Assembly (NCBI RefSeq): GCF_000959725.1
Contig: NZ_CP009323.1
Coordinates: 3,968,001 to 4,032,000 of the forward strand
Source: Burkholderia gladioli
GTDB taxonomy: Bacteria > Pseudomonadota > Gammaproteobacteria > Burkholderiales > Burkholderiaceae
DNA length: 64,000 bases
Direction: 5' to 3'
This document shows, piece by piece, positions 26,441 to 35,400 of the stretch; the first letter of the stretch is position 1, and each line of letters begins with the position of its first letter. Both the position numbers and the translations under genes were made by a program. Below the pieces are notes generated by a model that was given only the letters and a program-made list of their open reading frames with translations, had not been told where the DNA came from and did not search any database.

Positions 26441-27619
26441 TTATCCGAGCGTCGCGGCCAGCGCGCGTTCGATGTCCGCGCGCAGGTCCGCCTCTTCTTC
26501 CAGACCGACGTAGAAGCGCACCAGGGTGCCCTGCGACCAGCTCGGCCGCATCGAGGCGATGTCGTAGGGCATCGCGAGACTGCGCGCCCCGCCCCAGCTC
26601 CAGCCGATCGCGAACAGTTCGAGCGCCTCGACGAAGCGGTCGATCTGCTCGGCACGATAACGCGCGTCGAACACCACCGAGAACAGCCCGCCCGCGCCCG
26701 TGAAGTCGCGCGCGAAGGCTTCGTGGCCCGGGCAGTCGGGCAGCTCGGGATGCAGCACCGAGGCGATCTCGGGACGCTTCTTCAGCCACTTGGCCAGCGC
26801 CAGCGCGCTGCGGCTGTGTGCCTCGAAGCGCAGCCGCATGTTCGGCAGGTTGCGCAGGACCAGCGAGCAGTCGTCGGCCGACACGCCCAGGCCGGTGCGC
26901 ATGCGCGCCAGCTTGAGCCGCTCGTGGATCGCGCGCTCGGCCGTGATGGTCGCGCCCATCAGCACGTCGCTGCCGCCCGACTGGTACTTGGTGAGCGCCT
27001 GCACCGAGATGTCGACGCCATGCTCGAAGGGCTTGAACGCCAGGCCCGCCGAATAGGTGTTGTCGATCGCGGTGATCACGCCGCGCTCGCGCGCCACCGC
27101 CGTGATGGCCCGCACGTCGGGCACTTCCATGGTCACCGAGCCCGGCGCCTCCAGCCACAGCAGGCGGGTTTCGGGGCGGATCAGCTCGGCGATGCCGGCG
27201 CCGATCAGCGGATCGTAGAAGCGCACGCTGATGCCGAAATCGCGCGCCAGCCAGTTGCCGAGATCGGCGTTGGGGCTATAGGCGTTGTGCGGGACCAGCA
27301 CGTCGTCGCCGCTCTTCACGATGCCGAAATAGACGTTCATGATCGACGCCAGCCCCGAGGGCTGCAGCAGCGCGTGCGCGCCGCCCTCGATCACGGCCAG
27401 TTGGCGTGCCAGTTCGAGCGCGGTGGGCGTGGCGTGCAGGCCGTAGCGCCACTTGTCGTCCTCGCGCCAGTCGAGCGCGCGCATCGTCGCCAGATCGGGG
27501 AACACCACGGTCGAGGCGCGCGCCACCGGCGTGACGAACGAGGCCCAGCCGGCGGGCAGTTCGCCTTCGGGCTGGACGATGCGGGTCTGGAGGGCGCGCG
27601 GCGAAGAGGTATCGGTCAT
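26441..27619 (-). CDS. metC: Cystathionine beta-lyase (PLP-dependent)
   Basis: A 392-residue gamma-family PLP enzyme that cleaves cystathionine to homocysteine, pyruvate and ammonia in methionine synthesis. The PLP lysine is K211 in VQALTKYQSGGSD. Other marks are the phosphate-binding LQPSGLASIMNVYF and AIDNTYSAGLAFKP (Asp to the pyridine N). In-family distinction from other gamma-family lyases rests on overall resemblance to MetC. Start ATG 27619 is at the expected N-terminus, but the upstream minus-strand sequence is pyrimidine-rich with no Shine-Dalgarno. The frame stays open to 27811. Confidence 0.87.
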   Translation of the reverse strand: MTDTSSPRALQTRIVQPEGELPAGWASFVTPVARASTVVFPDLATMRALDWREDDKWRYGLHATPTALELARQLAVIEGGAHALLQPSGLASIMNVYFGIVKSGDDVLVPHNAYSPNADLGNWLARDFGISVRFYDPLIGAGIAELIRPETRLLWLEAPGSVTMEVPDVRAITAVARERGVITAIDNTYSAGLAFKPFEHGVDISVQALTKYQSGGSDVLMGATITAERAIHERLKLARMRTGLGVSADDCSLVLRNLPNMRLRFEAHSRSALALAKWLKKRPEIASVLHPELPDCPGHEAFARDFTGAGGLFSVVFDARYRAEQIDRFVEALELFAIGWSWGGARSLAMPYDIASMRPSWSQGTLVRFYVGLEEEADLRADIERALAATLG

Positions 27620-27876
27620 ATGAGGGAGAGGAAGCAGGGGAAACGATCCGCACAGGGTAGCCCGATTCGCGGAGCTTGGCCCGGTACAGTCGCCGGCGAC
27701 GTCGCCGAGCCGGTCGGCGCGGACGCGCCGGCGAGGCTGGGTGGAGATGTCATGCGGTTCGCGAAGGCGTCGCGAAACAGGTCGGCACCGCGCGGACCAG
27801 GCGGTGCTCACCGCGGCGGCCGCCCCGCTCGGCGATGGCCGGGGCGCGCCGCTCGCTGCATTGCGTCGGCGCCGGC

Positions 27877-28542
27877 TCAGTCCGAGGTGGAGAGATTGCC
27901 GACGCCGCCGACCGCGTGCCCCGCGCGCGGCGCCGCCCCGGTACCCGCGGCACCGGAAGCGGGCGCGGCCGGCGCCGGTGCATGCCCCCTCTGCCCCGTC
28001 TGCCCCGCGTGGCTCGCGCCGCCGGCCGGGCGCAGCACCACCGGCTGCGGATCCGATTCGTCGGCATTCATGCGATCGGCCGACAGCGCGCCCGATGCAT
28101 CGAAATGGCCGACCCAGACGCCGGTGATATTGGTGCCGTCGTTCGACTCCTCGATCTCCAGCGTATCGCCGTCGCGATCGCCCGCCAGCAGGATCACCTG
28201 GCCCGTGTCGGCGTAGCGATATTCGCCGTGCACGCCCGGCTCGTCCGTCTTCGGGCCGAGATGGGCCACGATCGCGCGGCCGCCCAGCGTGCCGTCGTAG
28301 CGCGGCAGCTTCTCGAGCGCCGGATCCGGCTTCAGCGGCTTGGCGGGCGCCGTGTCGTCGCGCTCGGGAGGGGCCGCCGCGGCGGCCGCCGCCGCCTCCG
28401 CGGTCGAGGCGCCCGAGGTAGCCGCCGCCGGCGGCTGCTGGGGATGCGTCTGGGCGTGCAGCGCGCCGGCTGCCAGCGCGCAGGCGAACGCTGTCGCGAG
28501 GCGGGATCGGATGCGGGATCGGTTTCGGCTTGCGGCTGCCAC
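27877..28542 (-). CDS. Secreted low-complexity protein of unknown function
   Basis: A 221-residue protein. The start GTG 28542 is preferred: AAAAAGGAG lies nine bases upstream, and it gives a clean signal peptide (basic start, hydrophobic core, ending LHA-Q near residue 31). The alternative TTG 28575 abuts the thiolase stop and lacks a site. After the signal come an Ala/Pro/Ser-rich linker, a compact middle (about 75–160) with GTLGGRAIVAHLG and DRDGDTLEIEESNDGTNITGVWVG, and a Gly/Ala-rich tail. I do not recognise the family. It is probably co-transcribed with the upstream thiolase by proximity. Confidence 0.6.
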   Translation of the reverse strand: MAAASRNRSRIRSRLATAFACALAAGALHAQTHPQQPPAAATSGASTAEAAAAAAAAPPERDDTAPAKPLKPDPALEKLPRYDGTLGGRAIVAHLGPKTDEPGVHGEYRYADTGQVILLAGDRDGDTLEIEESNDGTNITGVWVGHFDASGALSADRMNADESDPQPVVLRPAGGASHAGQTGQRGHAPAPAAPASGAAGTGAAPRAGHAVGGVGNLSTSD

Positions 28543-28575
28543 GTCGGCTTGCTCCTTTTTACCAGGGGTCGACAA

Positions 28576-29766
28576 TCAGTCCATGCGCTCGAATACGGCG
28601 GCGATCCCCTGCCCGCCACCGATGCACATCGTCACGAGCGCGTAGCGGCCCGAGATCCGGTGCAGTTCGTACAGCGCCTTCACGGTGATCAGCGCGCCGG
28701 TCGCGCCGATCGGGTGGCCCAGCGAGATGCCCGAGCCGTTCGGGTTGACCTTGGCCGGATCGAAGCCGAGCTCGTTCGACACGGCGCAGGCTTGCGCGGC
28801 GAAGGCCTCGTTGGCCTCGATCACGTCGAGATCCGCAACCTGGATGCCCGCTTTTTCCAGCGCCTTCCGGGAGGCCGGCACGGGGCCGATCCCCATGTAG
28901 GCCGGATCGACGCCGGCATGCGCGTAGGACAGCAGCCGCGCCAGCGGCTTGAGCCCGCGCGCCTCGGCCACGCGCCGCTCCATCAGCGTGACGGCCGCGG
29001 CCGCATCGTTGATGCCCGAGGCATTGCCGGCCGTGACCGTGCCGTTTTCCTTCGCGAACACCGGGCGCAGCTTGGAGAAATCCTCGGCGCTCGCGTCATG
29101 GCGCACGTGCTCGTCGCTATCGAAGAGCACGGTGCCCTTCTTCGAGCCGATCTCGATCGGCAGGATCTGCGTCTTGAAGTAGCCGGCGCGGCTCGCGTGC
29201 GAGGCGCGGCGATGCGATTCGAGCGCCAGCGCGTCCTGCGCCTCGCGCGTGATGCCGTACCTGGCGGCCACGTTCTCGGCCGTCACGCCCATGTGGATCG
29301 ACTGGAACGGGTCGTGCAGCGCGCCGAGCATCATGTCGACGATCTTCGCGTCGCCCATGCGCTGCCCGAAACGCGCCGCCGGCATCGTGTAGGGCGCGCG
29401 GCTCATGTTCTCGGCGCCGCCGGCCACGGCGATGTCGGCATCGCCGAGCAGCACGCTCTGCGCGGCCGAGACGATCGCCTGCAGGCCCGAGCCGCACAGG
29501 CGGTTCACCGTCACCGCCGGCGTGTGCTGCGCGATGCCGCCCTCGATCGCGGCGACGCGTGCCAGGTACATGTCGCGCGGCTCGGTATGCACCACGTTGC
29601 CGAACACCACGTGCCCGACTTCCTCGCCGTTCACGCCCGCGCGCTCCAGCACCTCGCGCACCACGCGCGCGCCGAGCTGGGTCGGCGAAAATTCCTTCAG
29701 GCTGCCGCCGAAACCGCCGATCGCGGTGCGCACACCACTGACCACCACCACTTCGCGCTGCTGCAT
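28576..29766 (-). CDS. bktB: Acetyl-CoA acetyltransferase / beta-ketothiolase (BktB-like)
   Basis: A 396-residue thiolase that condenses acyl-CoA with acetyl-CoA or cleaves 3-ketoacyl-CoA. The nucleophile C91 is in VNRLCGSGLQAIVS; the His motif is ISLGHPIGATGA and the second Cys motif is CIGGGQG near the C-terminus. ATG 29766 has a strong GGAGG site seven bases upstream; upstream open frame is shadow. A broader-specificity thiolase such as BktB supplies 3-ketovaleryl-CoA for PHBV polymers in Ralstonia relatives. The pha genes lie about 10 kb to the right, so a PHA role is plausible but not proven; fatty acid use is equally possible. Confidence 0.85.
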   Translation of the reverse strand: MQQREVVVVSGVRTAIGGFGGSLKEFSPTQLGARVVREVLERAGVNGEEVGHVVFGNVVHTEPRDMYLARVAAIEGGIAQHTPAVTVNRLCGSGLQAIVSAAQSVLLGDADIAVAGGAENMSRAPYTMPAARFGQRMGDAKIVDMMLGALHDPFQSIHMGVTAENVAARYGITREAQDALALESHRRASHASRAGYFKTQILPIEIGSKKGTVLFDSDEHVRHDASAEDFSKLRPVFAKENGTVTAGNASGINDAAAAVTLMERRVAEARGLKPLARLLSYAHAGVDPAYMGIGPVPASRKALEKAGIQVADLDVIEANEAFAAQACAVSNELGFDPAKVNPNGSGISLGHPIGATGALITVKALYELHRISGRYALVTMCIGGGQGIAAVFERMD

Positions 29767-29882
29767 AGTGCCTCCGATGTCATCGATTGGTGACCCGCAG
29801 GGTAATACGGATGCGGGGCGCGGCGATCGAGGATTCCTTCGAGCGGGCCACCGCCGCCGGGGACGGCCGGCGGCGCTCGCGA

Positions 29883-30821
29883 TCAGCCCTCGAGCAAGGC
29901 GCGGACCGCGTCCGCCTCGGGGATCGGGGCCACCGCGCCGTAACCGCGCGTGGACAGCGCGGCTGCCGCGTTGGCGTAGCGCGCGGCCGTGAACGGATCG
30001 TCGCCGGCCACGATTCGTGCGATGAAAGCGCCGCCGAAGCAGTCGCCCGCGCCGGTCGCGTCGAGCGCCTCGACCGCGAAGCCCGGCACCAGGCGCCGCT
30101 CGTCGCGCGTGGCGACATAGGCGCCGTCCTTGCCGAGCTTCAGCGCGACCACGGCCGGGCCGCAATCGAGCAGCGCATCGACGATCGCGTCGCGCTCCTC
30201 ATGGCCGGTCAGCAGGGTCACGTCGTCCCAGCTCGGCAGGCAGATGTCGGTGCGCCGCAGCGCCTCCAGCATCACCGCGCGGGCCCGCGCGAGCGGCCAC
30301 AGCTTGAGCCGCAGGTTGGTGTCGAAGCTCACGCGCACGCCGTTCGCGCGCGCATGGTCGATCGCCGCGAAGGCCGCGTCGCAGGCGCTCGCGCTGATCG
30401 CGAAGCTGATGCCCGACAGATGGATCACGCGAGCCGCCGCGATCGCCTCGAGCGGCAGCTCGCCGCTCGCGTAGCGGCTCGCCGCGGAGCCGGCGCGCAG
30501 GTAGTCGAAGGCGTGGCCATGCTCGCCGTGCGAGACGAAATAGACGCCGGTCGGCGCCGAGCGATCGACGCGCACCGTCGCGGTGTCGACCTGCTCGCGC
30601 CGCCACAGCTCGAGCAGGAGCCGGCCGAAATGGTCGTCGCCGACCGCCGACACGAAACCGGTGCGCGCGCCCTGGCGCGCGGCCGCGATGCAGAAGTTCG
30701 AGGTATCGCCGCCGAAACCCTGCAGGTATTGCGGCGAACCCGGCTGGGACTGGTTGAATTCGACCATCGCCTCGCCGAAGGCGAGGACTTCGGGGCACCG
30801 AGGCGCCATCGACTCCGTCAT
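29883..30821 (-). CDS. kdgK: PfkB-family sugar kinase (2-keto-3-deoxygluconate kinase-like)
   Basis: A 312-residue ribokinase-fold carbohydrate kinase. The C-terminal PfkB signature [17 protein letters not shown] holds the catalytic Asp; the N-terminal [16 protein letters not shown] is the substrate-side motif typical of KdgK proteins. It probably phosphorylates 2-keto-3-deoxygluconate for the Entner-Doudoroff route, though fructokinase-like specificity cannot be excluded. ATG 30821 overlaps the rimO stop by four bases, so the kinase is translationally coupled to rimO despite the unrelated function. Confidence 0.82.
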   Translation of the reverse strand: MTESMAPRCPEVLAFGEAMVEFNQSQPGSPQYLQGFGGDTSNFCIAAARQGARTGFVSAVGDDHFGRLLLELWRREQVDTATVRVDRSAPTGVYFVSHGEHGHAFDYLRAGSAASRYASGELPLEAIAAARVIHLSGISFAISASACDAAFAAIDHARANGVRVSFDTNLRLKLWPLARARAVMLEALRRTDICLPSWDDVTLLTGHEERDAIVDALLDCGPAVVALKLGKDGAYVATRDERRLVPGFAVEALDATGAGDCFGGAFIARIVAGDDPFTAARYANAAAALSTRGYGAVAPIPEADAVRALLEG

Positions 30822-32185
30822 GCCGCGCCGACCTCGCCCCACAGATCGTGGCCGTCGGCGCCGGTGATCGTCACCGGCACGAAATCGCCGACCTTGTAAC
30901 GCTTGGCGCCCTGCACCGGCTCGACATAGACCACGCCGTCGATTTCCGGCGCGTCGGCCGCGGTGCGGCCGATCCCGCCTTCGGCGTTGACTTCGTCGAT
31001 CAGCACCTTCAGCGTCTGGCCGACCTTGCGCTCGATGCGCGCCGCCGAGATTTCCTCGGCCACTTCCATGAAGCGCGCGCGGCGTTCCTCGCGCACCTCG
31101 TCGGGCAGCGCGCCGTCCAGTTCGTTGGCGGTGGCGCCCTCGACCGGCGAATAGGCGAAGCAACCGACGCGATCGAGTTCCGCCTCGCGAATGAAGTCGA
31201 GCAGGGTCTCGAACTGGGCTTCCGTCTCGCCGGGGAAACCGGCGATGAAGGTGCTGCGGATCGTCAGGTCCGGGCAGATCTCGCGCCACTTGCGCACCCG
31301 GTCGAGCACCTTCTCGGCATTCGCCGGGCGGCGCATGCGCTTGAGCACTTCCGGGTCGGCGTGCTGGAACGGCACGTCCAGATAAGGCAGCACGTGGCCG
31401 CGCGAGGCGCCCTCGGCCATCAGCGGGATCACCTCGTCGACGTGCGGATACGGGTAGACATAGTGCAGGCGCACCCAGGCGCCGTATTGCGCGGCCAGCT
31501 CGCCGAGCGCGGCGACCAGCTCGGTCATGCGCGTCTTGAGCGGGCGGCCGTTCCAGAAGCCGGTGCGGTACTTGACGTCGACCCCGTAGGCGCTGGTGTC
31601 CTGCGAGATCACCAGCAGTTCCTTGACGCCCGACTTGAACAGGTTCTCCGCCTCCAGCATCACCTCGGCGACGGGGCGCGAGACCAGGTCGCCGCGCATC
31701 GAGGGGATGATGCAGAAGGTGCAGCGGTGATTGCAGCCTTCGGAAATCTTCAGGTAGGCGTAATGGCGCGGCGTGAGCTTGATGCCGGCGGCCGGCACCA
31801 GGTCGGTGAACGGGTCGTGCGGCTTGGGCAGGTGGCTGTGCACCGCCTGCATCACCTCGCCCAGCGCATGCGGGCCGGTGACGGCCAGCACCTTCGGGTG
31901 CACTTCCTCGATCAGGCCGGCGCCGCTCGCGCTCTTCTTGGCGCCCAGGCAGCCGGTCACGATCACCTTGCCGTTCTCGGTCAGCGCCTCGCCGATCGCG
32001 TCGAGGCTCTCCTGCACGGCATCGTCGATGAAGCCGCAGGTGTTGACGACGACCAGGTCGGCGCCGTCATAGGTGCCGGAGATTTCGTAACCCTCGGCAC
32101 GCAGCTGGGTGATGATTTGTTCGGAGTCGACCAGGGCCTTCGGGCAGCCGAGCGATACGAACCCTACTTTCGGGGTATGGGACAT
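30818..32185 (-). CDS. rimO: Ribosomal protein S12 methylthiotransferase RimO
   Basis: A 455-residue radical-SAM enzyme that methylthiolates the conserved Asp of ribosomal protein S12. The N-terminal UPF0004 domain has the three cysteines of the second Fe-S cluster (VSLGCPK, VVNTCGF, VTGCLG). The radical-SAM motif is CNHRCTFC, followed by [12 protein letters not shown]. The C-terminal TRAM domain ends the protein. ATG 32185 is supported by alignment. It is transcribed with the overlapping kinase. To its right an accessory region begins; in Burkholderia generally I expect phaR nearby. Confidence 0.95.
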   Translation of the reverse strand: MSHTPKVGFVSLGCPKALVDSEQIITQLRAEGYEISGTYDGADLVVVNTCGFIDDAVQESLDAIGEALTENGKVIVTGCLGAKKSASGAGLIEEVHPKVLAVTGPHALGEVMQAVHSHLPKPHDPFTDLVPAAGIKLTPRHYAYLKISEGCNHRCTFCIIPSMRGDLVSRPVAEVMLEAENLFKSGVKELLVISQDTSAYGVDVKYRTGFWNGRPLKTRMTELVAALGELAAQYGAWVRLHYVYPYPHVDEVIPLMAEGASRGHVLPYLDVPFQHADPEVLKRMRRPANAEKVLDRVRKWREICPDLTIRSTFIAGFPGETEAQFETLLDFIREAELDRVGCFAYSPVEGATANELDGALPDEVREERRARFMEVAEEISAARIERKVGQTLKVLIDEVNAEGGIGRTAADAPEIDGVVYVEPVQGAKRYKVGDFVPVTITGADGHDLWGEVGAA

Positions 32186-32362
32186 CGGGAATCTGTGGGG
32201 GGTGTGGCGGCAAAAGCGAGAGTTTACAGCGATTTATGTCCGGGGAGCCAAAATCGGCGCCAGCCGGTGAGGCCAGACGGCAAATCGACCACCGATTACA
32301 ACCAGCCTGCATCCCGGCCATCCACAGACGCCTCCCGCTTCGCATCCCGCGACACGGCTTCC

Positions 32363-32378
32363 TGTCATCCGGATGACA
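32363..32378. promoter_or_regulatory. 16-bp perfect palindrome upstream of the large effector-like gene
   Basis: TGTCATCC-GGATGACA is a perfect palindrome in the 286-base gap between divergent rimO and the 1399-residue gene, about 94 bases before the latter's ATG. It is a likely operator. It does not match a lux box (wrong half-site spacing) or the TTCG-N16-TTCG hrpII box. Confidence 0.55.
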
Positions 32379-32471
32379 TGTTTTTCGGCGTGCGCCACTC
32401 TCTGGTGATACGCGCACGGCACCGCCCAGTCCGGCGCCCATACCAACATCGATGCCCATCTGAGAGCCCGG

Positions 32472-35400
32472 ATGCCGCCGCCAGTCAATCGCCTGCCGTC
32501 TTCGCCGTCGGCGACCGCCCCTGGCGATCCCGCCGCAAGCACCGCCCATCCGGGCTCGTCGACAACTCCCGCCGCCCCCGCCCCAAGCCAGCAGTCACGC
32601 CGCGGCCCGCTCGACGCACTGTCCAGCCTGGCCTCGCGCATGGGCACCCGCAAGGCGGCCGGTGACGAAAACCGCGGCAGCAAGGAAAACCCGCACCGCA
32701 CGCGCGCCGCGCTCGACAAGACCGAAGCGGTGATCGGCCCGACCGCCTCCGCCGGCTACGAACTCTGGGCCGCCAATAACGCCACTTCGGCCGTCAACGG
32801 GATAGTCAGCACCTTCCACGGCGCCAACCCGGCCACCCAGGCCGTTTCGAGCGCCGCCAACGGCGTCGGCATGCTGCCGCAGACGCTCGATATCGTCTCG
32901 ACCGGCGTCGGTTACGCGAACAAGACACTGAAGGTCGCGCAGACCCACGCCGACGCGAAGCAGGCCCGGCCCGGCACCCTCGCCGGCAACGATGCGCTGA
33001 GCGCGCACGCGCAAGCCAAGGAGGCGCTGGCCAAGGCGACCCCGGGCGCGATCCGCGATGTCGGCCTCGGCGCCGCCGGCCTCGCTGGCCGCATCCACAG
33101 CGCCGCGGACCACGGCAAATCGCTTTACGGCAGCGGCGCCCTGACGGCCGACGGGGCCCTGGGCCTGGCCGGCGGCGCCGCCTACATCGGCGCCGGCGCG
33201 CTGCAGAACCGCGGCGTCAACCAATCGGTGGACCGCATGCAGGCGCTGCGCTCGGCCGTCACTCGCCCGCCCAGCGCCCGCCAGGATGTCGGCAGCGCCG
33301 CGACGCGCCAGCTCGACGCGCTGTTCGCGAGCGACAAGCTCGACGCCAACGTCTACTCGATCCTGCGCACGCGCGGCGAACCCGAGATCGCGCGTTTCCT
33401 GGAGCATCACGCCACGCTCGGCCTGGCCGGCCAGCAGAAGCTGCGCCAGGTCCTGCACTTTCCCGGCGAGCGCAACATGATGCAGGTGCTGAACCTGGGC
33501 CGCACCAGCAACATCAACACCGCCAGCATGCGGCGCGGCGCGCGCGAGGCGGTGATCGACGCCTTCATCGGGATGGAGGTGCGGCCCGGGCGCACCGAGG
33601 CCGTGATGGACCAGTTGAAGACGGCGCGCGCCGAGGCGCTGGGCCGGCCGATGGCGCCGGCGGTCGCGGCCGTCGAGACGCAGATGCGCGCGGCGGGGAT
33701 CGACACGGCCGACTTCGCGCCGGGCAGCCTGCGCGCGATCGCGGCATCGGGCGACGCGGCGGGCTTCATCCAGCACTACCAGGCCCTGCCGGCCGAGGAC
33801 AGGACCAAACTGCACGCCGCCCTGCACTTCGGTTCGTGGCGATTCTGGAAAGCCGACGCGACGCTGCCGACCACCAGGCCGCAACGCGCCGACATCCGCG
33901 CCGCGCTGGTCTCGCAGTTCGCGAAGGGCGCCAGCGTCGACCGCCTCGCCGCGCTGAAGCTGCGCTACAACGAGAAGGTGCTGCCGCTGCAGACGGGCCG
34001 CACGCACGCGCGCCCGGCGGTGCCGGATACGCTGCGCGCGCATATCCTCGCGCACCAGGATCTCAAGCTCGACTCGCTGAAGGAGGAGAAGCGGCACGCG
34101 AAGATCCAGATGGGCTACGGCACCGCCATCGGCGCGCTGACGATCGCCGAGCTCGCCGTCAATCCGGCCGCGGGCGCCGGGATCAGCGCCTCGCGCGCGG
34201 TCATGAGCCCCGTCTACCTCGCCTACGCGGGACGGCGTGGCGTCGTCGCCGAGATCAACGCGCGCAAGGCCCGGCCGATCGACGCCTCGATGCGCGAGGA
34301 AGCCCTGCTGCGCGCGATGCCGACGATCGACGCACGGATCGCCGAAGGCCAGGCCGATCCGGCCAGGCTCGCCGATCCCGCGAAGTTCATGAAGGACACG
34401 CTGGCACTCTCGCCGGCACAGATCGGCAAGCTCGACGCGCTGCAGCGCTCGGGCGACACGGCAGCGGCCCAGGCCCTGCTCAAGGATCACGCGCCCGACG
34501 CCAATGCCCGAATCGCCCTGCGCGTGCTCGCCGAGCAGAGCACGGGCGCGAGCGGCAACGCCGCGCAACAGGCAGCCGCCCGCACCTTCCTGCAGGACGA
34601 GGCGCGCGCGAGCGGCAATCCGCAACTGGCGCAGGTCGCGGCCGACGCCACGGCGGATCAGGTGTATGCGCAACTGAATCGGCATTTCCTCGAAGGCGCC
34701 GCGCTCAATCCCAAGGCGTCGCTGCCGGCGCTGGCGCAACGGCTTTCGGCGGGCGGCAATACCGCGGCCCTCGACGCGCAACTCGGCTTCGATACGCGCG
34801 CCTACCAGGGCCAAGCTCCCGAGCGGATTGCCGAGCAGCTCGCCACGCGTTTCGCGCAGGACAATCCCGTCTACGCGACCCGCCTGTTCGCCGCGCAACT
34901 GGCCGGACTCGACGGCACGGCCAGCCCGGCGGACGCGCGCAATACCTTGCGCGATTTCCGCTTCAGCGAAACCGAAATCCAGGAACTCGCCGCCAAACCG
35001 CCGGCCGAGGCCGCCGACTGGCTCAACTCGCATCTGTTCGGCGAGAACCTGCGGCGACGCTTCTCGAATGCCGTGCTCGACCCGCGTGGTGTGGCTGCCG
35101 CCACCAGGCTGGCCGAGCGCATGCCGCAGCACGCCGCGAACGCGCGGGAACCGCTGACCTGGCGCCTCGGCCTCGAGCAGGCCGGCGCGCATGTGATCGA
35201 TAACGCCGGCTCGCCCGGGCTCGATTCGATGCTGCATGCCCTGCACCAGCAGTTGTCGGGCAGCACGGCGCCCTCGCCGAGCGCCAGCTCGCGCAAGGTG
35301 ATGGAAGCACGCCGGCGCGTGCTGGCCGAGGTCACCGCCGGCCAGGCCGATCGCCACGTCGACGTGACGCGCGATGCCGACACGATCGTGCGGATCGCGG

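Noticed and set aside
32361..32380. lux box (quorum-sensing) reading of the TGTCATCC/GGATGACA palindrome
   Set aside because: The outer CTG…CAG half-sites at the usual 10-base spacing are missing on the right side.
32186..32471. hrpII box (TTCG-N16-TTCG) upstream of the effector-like gene
   Set aside because: TTCG occurs near 32339 and 32384, but the 41-base gap does not fit, so HrpB-type control is not supported by the sequence.
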